In this document: one piece after another, positions 47,427-55,230 of the stretch | How the letters are laid out: every line of letters begins with the position of its first letter | Position numbering within the stretch: the stretch's first letter is position 1 | Source: Robbsia betulipollinis | GTDB lineage: Bacteria; Pseudomonadota; Gammaproteobacteria; Burkholderiales; Burkholderiaceae | NCBI RefSeq assembly: GCF_026624755.1 | Contig: NZ_JAPMXC010000001.1 | Span: 682,001 to 746,000, forward strand | Reading direction: 5' to 3' | DNA: 64,000 bases | Made by a program: the position numbers and the translations under genes | Notes under the pieces: generated by a model | Databases searched by the model: none | Seen by the model: the letters and a program-made list of their open reading frames with translations, nothing else | Told to the model about the DNA's origin: nothing

Positions 47427-48497
47427 CTAGGCAGGCGAGGTGCTGTCCAGGCCGAACTTCGCCTTGATTTCGCTGATCAAGCTGTCTCGATGCTTCGTAT
47501 CGTCGAAGCGGATGTCCAGCACGACGCGGCCAGAATCCCATTCCTTCAGCGTACCGAGTTCGCGTCCGTTGCTGGCCACGATCCGGTACTGGCGCGACAG
47601 TTGTTTTTTCGGCCGCTTGCCCAGTTCCGCATTTTTTCTGATGGATTCCACTTTTCTGAAAGTAAGATTTTCCGTCACGATCCGGTTCGCCAGATGTTCC
47701 GTTGCGCGCGCATCGCTGGCTTTCAGGAACAATGTCAGTTCATAGGCGGTGTTGATGCCGAAATGAGCGGAATGCTCCTGGATCGTGTCGCGGACGCCCG
47801 CCGGTAGATCGAGCAGGGACAGCAATTTACTGATCTTGGTCGCGTTCTCTCCAGCGATCGATACCAGCTCCTCGTCGGTTGCCGCAATGCCGTTATCGCG
47901 AAGCTTTTGCAGGCCGAGCGCGACGTCCAGTACCGTCTCCCCTTCCCGCTCATGGTTCAACGCCTTCGACAGGCGGTAGAAATCGACGGGTTCCAGATCG
48001 TCGAGCACGCAGCACTCCATCTGCTTTCGCCCGATCGATTGCATCGCGAGCCGCCGATAGTGGCCGTCGATCAGCAGATACTTGCCTGGATGGCGCCGAT
48101 CGGGGGTGACCAGAACGGGTACCAATTGCCCTTCTTTCTGAATCGATACCGCCCGCGCTTCGATGGCTTCGGGATTGTAAAAGCTGCGGCTGTTCAGCGG
48201 GTTGCTTTGCAGGGAATCGATCGGCAATGTCGCGAAACGCTGATGTACGCCCTTCTCGGCGACCAGATTGGCGACGTCCGCCGCAACCCCCGTGGGGGCG
48301 GACGCAGCGACGCCGCGCTTGTCGTCGCGCGCGACGTCGGACGTTTCAGGCTCTGCTGCGGGAACGAGCAAACCGTTGGGACGATCGCCTATGACCTTTT
48401 CCGCCTTCGAAAACCGGTCTTCCAGGGCAGTGCGCATCTCGCCATCGCGGTGAATACCCCGGCTCAGCGAGCCCAGAAAATTTTTCTTTTCAGCCAT
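47427..48497 (-). CDS. parB: Chromosome/plasmid partition protein ParB
   Basis: CTP-dependent centromere-binding protein of 356 residues. The N-terminal ParB/Sulfiredoxin domain contains RFATLPIDSLQSNPLNSRSFYNPEAIEARAVSIQKEGQLVPVLV and the LIDGHYRRLAMQSIG stretch, the place of the GERR box of classical ParB. The HTH region is TDEELVSIAGENATKISKLLSLLDLPAGVRD. The C-terminal part (about 270-356) should dimerise. It lies 10 bp after parA. Binding sites are most likely the palindromes upstream of parA. Confidence 0.93.
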   Translation of the reverse strand: MAEKKNFLGSLSRGIHRDGEMRTALEDRFSKAEKVIGDRPNGLLVPAAEPETSDVARDDKRGVAASAPTGVAADVANLVAEKGVHQRFATLPIDSLQSNPLNSRSFYNPEAIEARAVSIQKEGQLVPVLVTPDRRHPGKYLLIDGHYRRLAMQSIGRKQMECCVLDDLEPVDFYRLSKALNHEREGETVLDVALGLQKLRDNGIAATDEELVSIAGENATKISKLLSLLDLPAGVRDTIQEHSAHFGINTAYELTLFLKASDARATEHLANRIVTENLTFRKVESIRKNAELGKRPKKQLSRQYRIVASNGRELGTLKEWDSGRVVLDIRFDDTKHRDSLISEIKAKFGLDSTSPA

Positions 48498-48507
48498 AAC
48501 TTATTCC

Positions 48508-49158
48508 TTAAATAAGTTCAAGGATTTCATCCGTGAGGGCTTTTACCTCTCGCGAAGCTTCTTTTCCGCCGGATATCGTATGAACCGATTGTCCCGTGGT
48601 TTCCGCTTCTTTGAAGGCCGCGCGTAGACCGAGGCGCGATTTCAGCATTGGCACTGCTTCGTCCATGCCGAGATGCTGAAAGACCTGTTTGACGATCGAG
48701 ACGTTCTGGTACATGTTCGGTAGCGTTCGAACCAAAAGCGTCTCGTTGTTCGCCACTGCCGTAGCCGCGAGTTTTTTCGCTTCCTCGATCGCCCACAGGT
48801 TCCCGCCCGACCCGCCCACCGGAATGATGGCCAGGTCGGAAATCAGTAGTGCCACCGAGGGCGCGAGCGATTGGATAGCAGGTGGGCAGTCGATGACGAT
48901 GTAATCATAGTCCGCCACGAATTTCCGTATTTCGCGGTGAGCCGACGCCGCCATCATGCTGAGATTGATCGCCGTCGTCTTGACAGGCTTCTCTTCCGAG
49001 GCCATCGATGCCCAAATCGTCGCGGTTCCTTGTGGGTCGAGGTCCACCAGTAGAGACTTCTTTCCCCGCAAGGCGAGAGTCTCAGCCAGATTGCAACTGA
49101 CCATCGTTTTACCGGCACCGCCTTTCTGGTTGAAGACGGTGATGATTTTGGCTGCCAT
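48508..49158 (-). CDS. parA: Chromosome/plasmid partition ATPase ParA
   Basis: Walker-type ATPase of 216 residues that moves the replicon with ParB. The deviant Walker A motif KGGAGKT (residues 11-17), LLVDLDPQGTATIW and VIDCPP are intact. No N-terminal HTH exists, so it is the short type Ib-like class rather than an autorepressor with its own DNA-binding domain. AGGAG lies ten bases before the ATG. A ParB-site palindrome lies 38 bp upstream of the start, so the operon is probably controlled by ParB. Confidence 0.93.
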   Translation of the reverse strand: MAAKIITVFNQKGGAGKTMVSCNLAETLALRGKKSLLVDLDPQGTATIWASMASEEKPVKTTAINLSMMAASAHREIRKFVADYDYIVIDCPPAIQSLAPSVALLISDLAIIPVGGSGGNLWAIEEAKKLAATAVANNETLLVRTLPNMYQNVSIVKQVFQHLGMDEAVPMLKSRLGLRAAFKEAETTGQSVHTISGGKEASREVKALTDEILELI

Positions 49159-49196
49159 CGGGCGGATCTCCTGATTCGGATCGAGGTAAGGAAGCG

Positions 49197-49214
49197 ACTT
49201 TCTACGTAGAAAGT
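49197..49214. promoter_or_regulatory. Candidate parS site 1
   Basis: Perfect palindrome ACTTTCTACGTAGAAAGT, directly upstream of parA. The 16-bp core CTTTCTACGTAGAAAG recurs at 49523 and 50609. Size and symmetry fit ParB centromere sites, and this copy could also repress the par operon. Confidence 0.78.
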
Positions 49215-49868
49215 AACGGTCGACATGCATGTATCATATAGCGAGTTTAACTACACGAAATCTGGATCGAAAAAATTATCCGTAAAGACGATGATTGAGA
49301 GGGTTTTCATGAGGTTTTGTGGTTGAAGTTCAGCTTTGGCATATGCAGACATGCCCTGTTGCCTGTTTGGCATCGAACGTTCGGTAGATAGAAAAACCGC
49401 CATTGTCAGCTTGGCCCGTTAGCTCGTATTCTTTCGAAAGAACAGCGAGTTCTGTTCGAAAGGAAACGGGTCAGTCAGTGGTCCCCTGCTACGCATCATG
49501 GATGCGACCGCCACGACTGGATCTTTCTACGTAGAAAGTCGGGCCGCCAGATGACATGTCGTCTTGATTCGGTCTTGCTACGCTACAGTCCTAGTCTCTC
49601 CGGCAAGGCGACAATGCGGCGAAATCGCCGAATCCAAAACCGCGGTAGCGCAACGATGGTCCTGGATACGTTGGACGATGCCGGGACCGCGGCTGTTTCC
49701 TCCAGCAAAGTCGACTGATGACTGATCTGTGCGCATAGCCTATCAGCCGCTTTGACGAAAAACGAGATGTCGTAATAAAAGAAATTTCTTAAATGAGCCT
49801 CGATCTGTGATGTCTTGGAAAGTTGACCAGGACACGCTCGGAATCACGTATTGATTATTCGTTTTGGC
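49215..49868. other. Gene-poor stretch upstream of parA containing parS site 2
   Basis: About 650 bp with no convincing coding sequence and lower GC than the flanks. It contains the second parS-like palindrome at 49523-49538 and a separate 14-bp palindrome TTCTTTCGAAAGAA at 49428-49441. Confidence 0.55.
49523..49538. promoter_or_regulatory. Candidate parS site 2
   Basis: CTTTCTACGTAGAAAG, identical in its 16-bp core to the copies at 49198 and 50609. It lies in a gene-poor stretch 365 bp upstream of the parA start. Confidence 0.75.
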
Positions 49869-50291
49869 ATGCACACAACGGTTTTCTCTGCGGAGACGAA
49901 GCCGCCCTATTCATTTGACCGGCAAGTCGTCGTGAACGCTCCCCATACGCACGCGACCATCGGCATACAAGGCATCAAACGGGTGGCGGGGTTGCACAAT
50001 GCACTGTTGGACGACGATCCAGAGGCCCGTTTGTTCAACGCCGACGGCCCGTCACGACATTTTGCGCTGGGGCAATGGCAAGCCACAGACGGACAGGTAG
50101 TCCCCCACGTCGGTGTAATGGAAGCAGAAATTCACGGTTATTTTGTCCAGCTGATCCCAATGGACGACACAGCTTATTCGAGAACCACTTTGATCGTAGG
50201 TTGGTTGGCTAGGTGCCGCGTGACGGCTCAGGAATGGACAATAATGCCCAGCCACATCTTGCGGTCAACTTCATTTTTGATGCAAAAGTAA
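49869..50291 (+). CDS. Hypothetical protein in the origin island
   Basis: Possible 140-residue protein, MHTTVFSAETKPPYSFDRQVVV..., with a His/Asp-rich middle (APHTHATIGIQGIKRVAGLHNALLDDDPEARLFNADGPSRHF). I do not recognise a family. No good ribosome site precedes this ATG; an in-frame TTG lies 18 bases upstream. It could be a real small gene or the remnant of one, given the low coding density around it. Calling it a gene is uncertain. Confidence 0.3.
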   Translation: MHTTVFSAETKPPYSFDRQVVVNAPHTHATIGIQGIKRVAGLHNALLDDDPEARLFNADGPSRHFALGQWQATDGQVVPHVGVMEAEIHGYFVQLIPMDDTAYSRTTLIVGWLARCRVTAQEWTIMPSHILRSTSFLMQK

Positions 50292-51191
50292 TTGTGAAAT
50301 CAGCTGTTGATAGTCACGTGTTGGTGCGCCATATCATGTGACGCTAGCTCAGTGTAGCGTTTCGCATAGGGATGGGTTCGTCGTACAAATCGGCTTGCGC
50401 AACTCGTGAGCGCTGCTGATACACGCCATTGTCTGATGATGCGCGTGGCCCGGTATGGTGATATCAGCTGCTGATAAACGTCTTAAAGCGCAAAAGGATT
50501 CGGCCGTTTCACCTAAAAATCTTGGCTTTATCCAGTGTATCGCGCAGAAAACGGAGCGGCGTACGTAACCTGCTGGCGAACGGTGGCCAGGGGTTGACCT
50601 TCCCCCTACTTTCTACGTAGAAAGTAGGGGGAAGTGATAAAATAAATAATATAATTAAAATATATATTAATCTTTTTTTTATAAGCGTTTGATTTCATTG
50701 AATAAATTTCATCCATCTTCGACTTGTTTTGAATGTCCCGACAGGTGCTAACCAGCAAACCAATAGAGACAGTTCCCTTCAACCTGCTGGAACAAACCAC
50801 GCGGCGACTAGTCGACGCCGTTTTTGTTCAGTATTCGAGGGCAGTTAGCATCGGGAAAGCACGTCTCGTCGCGCGAAAAGCCGGCAGCCCGTGATCGCGC
50901 AGTGCCCGAATAAGCTGGAGCCGCTCAATCCCCGGAATGCATCGAAAGCGAAGCGGGCGCCGCATGACTGCAACCATCGGACGTCTCAGACCAGCCAAGT
51001 CGAACAAATAAGCCATTGATACGATTCGATAAAATGCGAGAACAGACCTGACATCTTCAAATGGACACATAAAAGTTGCTAGGCTGATAACTTTCGGTCA
51101 GTATGGTCTCCTGGCGCAGCCGTCCCTTCCAAACAAGGCACCATTTTCTGGATAACGCTGCCGTGCCGCTTACCGCTGGATAGGAGCTTTC
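50292..51191. other. Gene-poor stretch with long palindrome and AT-rich tract
   Basis: About 900 bp without a credible gene. It holds the 36-bp palindrome at 50599-50634 and, from 50635 to about 50700, a run composed almost only of A and T, unlike the rest of this GC-rich window. A short minus-strand frame at 50828-51070 lacks a ribosome site and a recognised family. Confidence 0.6.
50599..50634. promoter_or_regulatory. Candidate parS site 3, embedded in a 36-bp perfect palindrome
   Basis: The 16-bp core CTTTCTACGTAGAAAG (50609-50624) is extended on both sides so that 36 bases form an uninterrupted perfect palindrome (18-bp arms with no loop; outer arm CTTCCCCCTA at 50599-50608). It is followed directly by the AT-rich tract. 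It could be a high-affinity centromere site or an extruding cruciform at the replication region. Confidence 0.75.
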
Positions 51192-53081
51192 TTGCCAAAG
51201 CGCCTCGTTGATCACACCGTGGAACATCCTGCCCTCCCCCTTCCGGGCCGGTCGGGCCGCCGCGTTGGCCGCCATCATCTCGCGTTCATCAAAGGCTATT
51301 TCGAAGGGATCGATATCGCCGTTCTGGCCGAGCGCTATCTCGATGTGGGTCGGGACAGAAAAAAAGCACGTGTGGAGCGGCGCTGGATTCTCGACGAACT
51401 TATCGTGGCCGCGCGCCAGCGCGGGGATGTTTCCGCAATACGGCTGTTGAAACTTCCTGCCGGAGCACTACCCGAGAAAACGCCGGACGACGCGCCGCAG
51501 TCATTGGAGCGCTTTCGGGAGGAAATCGATCCCGATGGCGTCTATTCCGAGGCGGAACTTGTCGCGCTCTATGAAGAAACCGGCGTCCAGACCGCAGCCT
51601 CCCGCCGTCGCACCCGCACGGTGCGTCTACGGCGGCGGCAGCGCCTGTTGCTCGACACGCTGGAAGCATCGCTGGCCGAACCACCCCGTCCCGAACATCG
51701 CATCGGGGACTGGTTCGATTCGGCCATTGCCGCGCGCCTCGAAGCTGTCGAACTCGATACCGTGGAGAGACTGATCCAGTTCATTAATCGACACGGCTAT
51801 CGATGGTACCGGCGCGTGCCGCGCGTCGGCGAGCAGACGGCGCTGCGGTTACGGGATTGGCTTCGCCGGCATGCAGGGGACCTCGCGCTTCGTATCGCAC
51901 CCGAAAGCGAATTGCCGCGTGGCGCATGGCCGGTCGGCCTGCGCAAAGCGCGCGCTCATCGCATACCGGAAATGGCGCCGATCGATTTGTTCGACCCGCC
52001 GCAGGCCGCGGCCCGGGAAGACCGTGACGCGCTGCTTCGCGTTCTGGCAAGGCATGCCGCGCGACCGGCCACCTATCGCGCGTATCGGTTGCAGGCCGAA
52101 CGCTTGCTATTGTGGATGTCGCTCGTGCGCGAGACGTCTCTGCGGCAAATGCAGGGTGCGGACGCCATGCTGTTTTTGCGTTTCGCAGCGGCGCCCACGC
52201 CGGTGCAGCGGTGGTGCGGTCCGAAGGCCGAACGCGGTAGCGGCGAGTGGCGGCCGTTCGAGCGTGCGCTGCCCGCCCCGGGTCTGGCGCTTGCCCGGCG
52301 TGTTCTCAGCAGTCTCTGCGCCCGGCTGGTCGAAGAGGCGTATTTGACGACGAATCCTTTCGAGCAGCTTGCGCCGCCTCCCGCGGCGCCATCCGGTGAG
52401 ACCGTCCCGCCACGCACTCGTATTTCGCGAAAGATACCCGCGACGCTCGACGACCTGTGCATGCTGCCAGGCGACGACCTGCGGTCACTGCGTCTGCGTG
52501 TACTGTTTTTGCTGTTGCGCGATACCGGTCTTTCGCTGGAAGCGATGACCCGTTTGCGTGTGGCGTCGCTTGCCAACTGGCCGTGGTCCGGTTCAGTGCC
52601 GCCAGACGCGAGGCGGCCGAATGCGGTGCGGGGCGTTTCGGGCGCCCGATCCGTCGCGCCCTTGCCCGTTCCCGTTCCCGTTCCCGACGCGCCGCGCATC
52701 GTGGTGTCCCGTAGCACGAGGGCTGCGCTCGACGCCTATTTCCATGCAAGGCGCCTGGACCCGACGCAACCGTGCAATCGCGATGTGCCGCTGATTGGAC
52801 GGCACATCGTGCGAGGCGCGGCGGACGGCGCGATCTCCGGCGCATCGGTGACGCCCAATGTGTTGGCGCGCGCGATCGCATCCTTTTTGGCTGGCCGTAG
52901 CGCGGGATGCCGCCCCGCGGCGGCACCGCCCCCGGCGACGCCGGTCATGCCCCTGCCCGCCGTCTCGTTTCGCTCCCTCCGCCAGCAGGCACGCGGCCGT
53001 CTGCGTGATGCGCGTCGCGGTGGGTTAGCCCGGGACGAGAAAGCAAATGAATGCGACAAGCCGCCGCAGACCGAAGCTTGA
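51192..53081 (+). CDS. Tyrosine-recombinase-like protein beside the origin (degenerate C-terminus)
   Basis: Protein of 629 residues. The N-terminal half (LAFIKGYFEGIDIAVLAERYL..., then LDTVERLIQFINRHGYRWYRRVPRVGEQTALRLRDWLRRH) resembles the DUF3701 domain of Burkholderia phage-integrase-family proteins. The middle (ATYRAYRLQAERLLLWM) resembles the SAM-like core-binding domain. The catalytic domain starts with LLRDTGLSLEAMTRLRV, the first-Arg box, but the HxLR, LGH and final Tyr boxes are not seen; SFRSLRQQARGRL may be a decayed second box. The TTG start is supported by TAGGAG five bases upstream. It may be an inactive recombinase retained near the origin. Confidence 0.68.
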   Translation: MPKRLVDHTVEHPALPLPGRSGRRVGRHHLAFIKGYFEGIDIAVLAERYLDVGRDRKKARVERRWILDELIVAARQRGDVSAIRLLKLPAGALPEKTPDDAPQSLERFREEIDPDGVYSEAELVALYEETGVQTAASRRRTRTVRLRRRQRLLLDTLEASLAEPPRPEHRIGDWFDSAIAARLEAVELDTVERLIQFINRHGYRWYRRVPRVGEQTALRLRDWLRRHAGDLALRIAPESELPRGAWPVGLRKARAHRIPEMAPIDLFDPPQAAAREDRDALLRVLARHAARPATYRAYRLQAERLLLWMSLVRETSLRQMQGADAMLFLRFAAAPTPVQRWCGPKAERGSGEWRPFERALPAPGLALARRVLSSLCARLVEEAYLTTNPFEQLAPPPAAPSGETVPPRTRISRKIPATLDDLCMLPGDDLRSLRLRVLFLLLRDTGLSLEAMTRLRVASLANWPWSGSVPPDARRPNAVRGVSGARSVAPLPVPVPVPDAPRIVVSRSTRAALDAYFHARRLDPTQPCNRDVPLIGRHIVRGAADGAISGASVTPNVLARAIASFLAGRSAGCRPAAAPPPATPVMPLPAVSFRSLRQQARGRLRDARRGGLARDEKANECDKPPQTEA

Positions 53082-53696
53082 CAAATATCGTAAGCTTCAA
53101 TTTCCAGACGAAACCGATTTTTTCCACACAACAAAAAGATATCCACAGATTTTGTGGATATCTCTGTTGACTAGATTCCGAAAGCGTCAGTAAGTCACTG
53201 ATTCGAGGAGAATCTTTCTGAAACGTATCGGCGGGAGCAAATCGCACGCGCGATAGGCACATCCCCGGCTTCCGGCGCCCCGCGAAAATCCTGTAAAACC
53301 ACTGCAAAATCGCGAAGATAGCGTCAGGCCCGGCAGGTTGAGCCACGCAATATCCCATCCCCGCCACGCGGACGGCGCATGAGAAGTCAGAAATCCCTCT
53401 GGCCCACTTCAACGGCTTGCCCCTCTCGTTTCCCATAAATACCTTCCCGCCTTGGCGGGGATCCAGTCAGCGGAATTTTTGGTGCTTGACGGCATTCAGC
53501 TTTGTTGGATAAAACACAAGAAGACGCTCCACCGGAAATCCTGTCCCGCCGAGTTTCACAGGCATGCCGGGTTTTCTGACTGGCCGAGGCCGGGCGTTAC
53601 GCCCATGCAAGGCGTACGCACCGCACGGCGCGATACGCGCGCAAGCGCGCAAGGCCTACGGCAGGTTCCCGCATCATCACCGCTACTTTCCAAGAT
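53082..53696. other. Intergenic region with DnaA-box-like sites
   Basis: A 615-bp gap between the integrase-like gene and the ureide cluster. No gene is seen. The first 80 bp contain three DnaA-box-like motifs; the remainder shows nothing notable beyond the promoter expected for the downstream cluster. Confidence 0.5.
53120..53163. promoter_or_regulatory. DnaA-box-like cluster with inverted pair
   Basis: TTTTCCACA (53120-53128) fits the DnaA consensus TTWTNCACA. ATATCCACA (53139-53147) and its inverse TGTGGATAT (53153-53161) each differ by one base, and together form an 11-bp-arm dyad AGATATCCACA/TGTGGATATCT (53137-53163). They may be DnaA sites of the replicon, or a hairpin downstream of the integrase-like gene. 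Confidence 0.5.
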
Positions 53697-54989
53697 ATGG
53701 ACCCTATCGGACGTACCCTTCTCGAGCAAGCCGCGCAACTTGCCGCTCATACCGAGGACGCGCCGCGCATGACGCGGCTGTACCTGAGCGAACAGCATCG
53801 CGGCTGCGGCGACCTGCTGATCGCCTGGATGACGGCCGCGGGCATGACGGCGGGGTTCGACGCGCTCGGCAATGTCGTGGGCCGCTACGCGGGCACCGAT
53901 CCCGCCGCGCCTGCCCTGATGCTCGGCTCGCATCTGGATACCGTGCGCAATGCCGGGCGCTACGACGGCATGCTGGGCGTGCTGAGCGCGATCGCCTGTG
54001 TCGCGGAATTGAACCGGCGCGGACGCCGTTTTCCGGGCGCCATCGAGGTGATCGCGTTCGGCGACGAGGAAGGCGTGCGTTTTGGGGTGACGATGATCGG
54101 ATCGGGCGCGATGGCCGGGCGCTTCCGTCCCGACTGGCTCGATAAGACCGATCGCGACGACATAACGATGCGCGATGCGCTCCTGGCCTTCGGCGCCGAC
54201 CCGGATGGCTGGCCGGCGCTGGCACGCGACTTCGCCCACGTGCGCGCGTATGCGGAGCTGCATATCGAACAAGGCCCGGTGCTGCTCGAGGCGGGTCTGC
54301 CGGCGGGCATCGTCAGTGCGATTGCCGGCAGCACGCGCGTCATGGTGGACCTTGCCGGCCGCGCCGGCCATGCGGGAACCGTGCCGATGAACGCGCGCCG
54401 CGACGCCCTGGCCGCCGCCGCGGAAATGGTGCTCGCGGGCGAGAACGTGGCACGCGAGTGGCCGACGCCTTTGGTATGCACGACCGGCAAGCTGGACGTG
54501 AACGGCGGCGCGATCAATGTCGTGCCCGGCAAAACCACCTTCAGTTTCGACGTGCGCTCGGGGGACGACGCCCAGCGCGAAGCCGCGGTGCGTGAGCTGC
54601 GGCGCCGCTGCGAGGAGATCGCCGCGCGACGCGAGGTCGAGATCGCCTGGCAGACCTTGCTCGAACTTCCCGCCGCGCCTTGCGACGGCGCATTGCGCGC
54701 AACGCTGGCGCGCGCTTTCGAAACGGAATCCGTACCGGTCACGGAACTGGCGAGCGGCGCCGGCCATGACGCGATGAGCTTCAGCGGCCGCACGCCGATC
54801 GCCATGCTCTTTCTGCGCTGCGGCAATGGCGGCATCAGTCACCATCCCGATGAAACGGTCGACGCCGACGATATCGAGACAGGCGTGCGTCTGTTCGGTC
54901 GTTTTATCGAGATGACTGCGGGTGAGACGCCTGCGGGCGAAACGACCGCAGGCGAAACGCCGGCCCCTCACACGGCCGTTGTCGGCTGA
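53697..54989 (+). CDS. Zn-dependent hydrolase, allantoate amidohydrolase / N-carbamoyl-amino-acid hydrolase family
   Basis: M20-type hydrolase of 430 residues. The metal-site stretches are LGSHLDTVRNAGRYDGMLGVLSAI, AFGDEEGVRFG, ELHIEQGPVLLEAGLPAGIVSAIAGS and the C-terminal GAGHDAMSF. These match AllC and the beta-ureidopropionase/N-carbamoylase group, which hydrolyse ureido groups to release ammonia and CO2. Exact substrate is unresolved, since both purine (allantoate) and pyrimidine (N-carbamoyl-beta-alanine) ureides are possible. The C-terminus carries three AGETP-like repeats. It is first in a cluster with an AtzG/AtzE-like pair, cytidine deaminase and a nucleoside hydrolase. Confidence 0.86.
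   Translation: MDPIGRTLLEQAAQLAAHTEDAPRMTRLYLSEQHRGCGDLLIAWMTAAGMTAGFDALGNVVGRYAGTDPAAPALMLGSHLDTVRNAGRYDGMLGVLSAIACVAELNRRGRRFPGAIEVIAFGDEEGVRFGVTMIGSGAMAGRFRPDWLDKTDRDDITMRDALLAFGADPDGWPALARDFAHVRAYAELHIEQGPVLLEAGLPAGIVSAIAGSTRVMVDLAGRAGHAGTVPMNARRDALAAAAEMVLAGENVAREWPTPLVCTTGKLDVNGGAINVVPGKTTFSFDVRSGDDAQREAAVRELRRRCEEIAARREVEIAWQTLLELPAAPCDGALRATLARAFETESVPVTELASGAGHDAMSFSGRTPIAMLFLRCGNGGISHHPDETVDADDIETGVRLFGRFIEMTAGETPAGETTAGETPAPHTAVVG
54918..54962 (+). repeat. Three in-frame 15-bp units at the C-terminus of the Zn hydrolase
   Basis: Units at 54918-54932, 54933-54947 and 54948-54962 encode AGETP, AGETT and AGETP. They extend the protein past the conserved fold and are another case of in-frame short repeats in this window. 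Confidence 0.85.
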
Positions 54990-55047
54990 TCGCCGTGCCT
55001 CGCGTCGCCGGACAACCGCAACGCTTTTCTTACCAGGATTCATCATC

Positions 55048-55230
55048 ATGACCGAGTCGCAGGGCACTGCGTACGTCGCCGCCGCGCTGACGCTGCAAGG
55101 CTATGCGCTATCGGAGGATGCGGTACGGGATGTGCGTGAACAATTCGCGCGCATCGCCCAGATCGCGGAGGCATTCGTCGAGTTGCCCCTGCCCGCCGCA
55201 CTGGAATCCGCCGCGGTGTTTCGCGCATGA
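55048..55230 (+). CDS. AtzG/HpxX-like small subunit (DUF4089)
   Basis: Protein of 60 residues, MTESQGTAYVAAALTLQGYALSEDAVRDVREQFARIAQIAEAFVELPLP..., matching the DUF4089 proteins AtzG and HpxX. AtzG is the obligate small partner of AtzE amidase. Its stop overlaps the start of the AtzE-like gene by 4 bp (ATGA), as expected for partners made in equal amounts. Confidence 0.85.
   Translation: MTESQGTAYVAAALTLQGYALSEDAVRDVREQFARIAQIAEAFVELPLPAALESAAVFRA

Noticed and set aside
50599-50634. Interpreting the long palindrome as a rho-independent terminator
   Set aside because: It has no loop, lies far from any upstream gene end, and its core is repeated twice elsewhere near parA, which favours a protein-binding site.
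50828-51070. Small minus-strand frame of 80 codons in the gene-poor origin island
   Set aside because: No Shine-Dalgarno sequence and no recognised domain; it could be a gene remnant, but I cannot support it as a gene.
49215-51191. Insertion sequence or transposase remnant in the gene-poor origin island
   Set aside because: No transposase motif, terminal inverted repeats or target duplication could be found by eye.
51192-53081. Calling the recombinase-like gene an active XerC/XerD-type resolvase
   Set aside because: The second Arg box, LGH and Tyr nucleophile are not visible, so activity cannot be supported.
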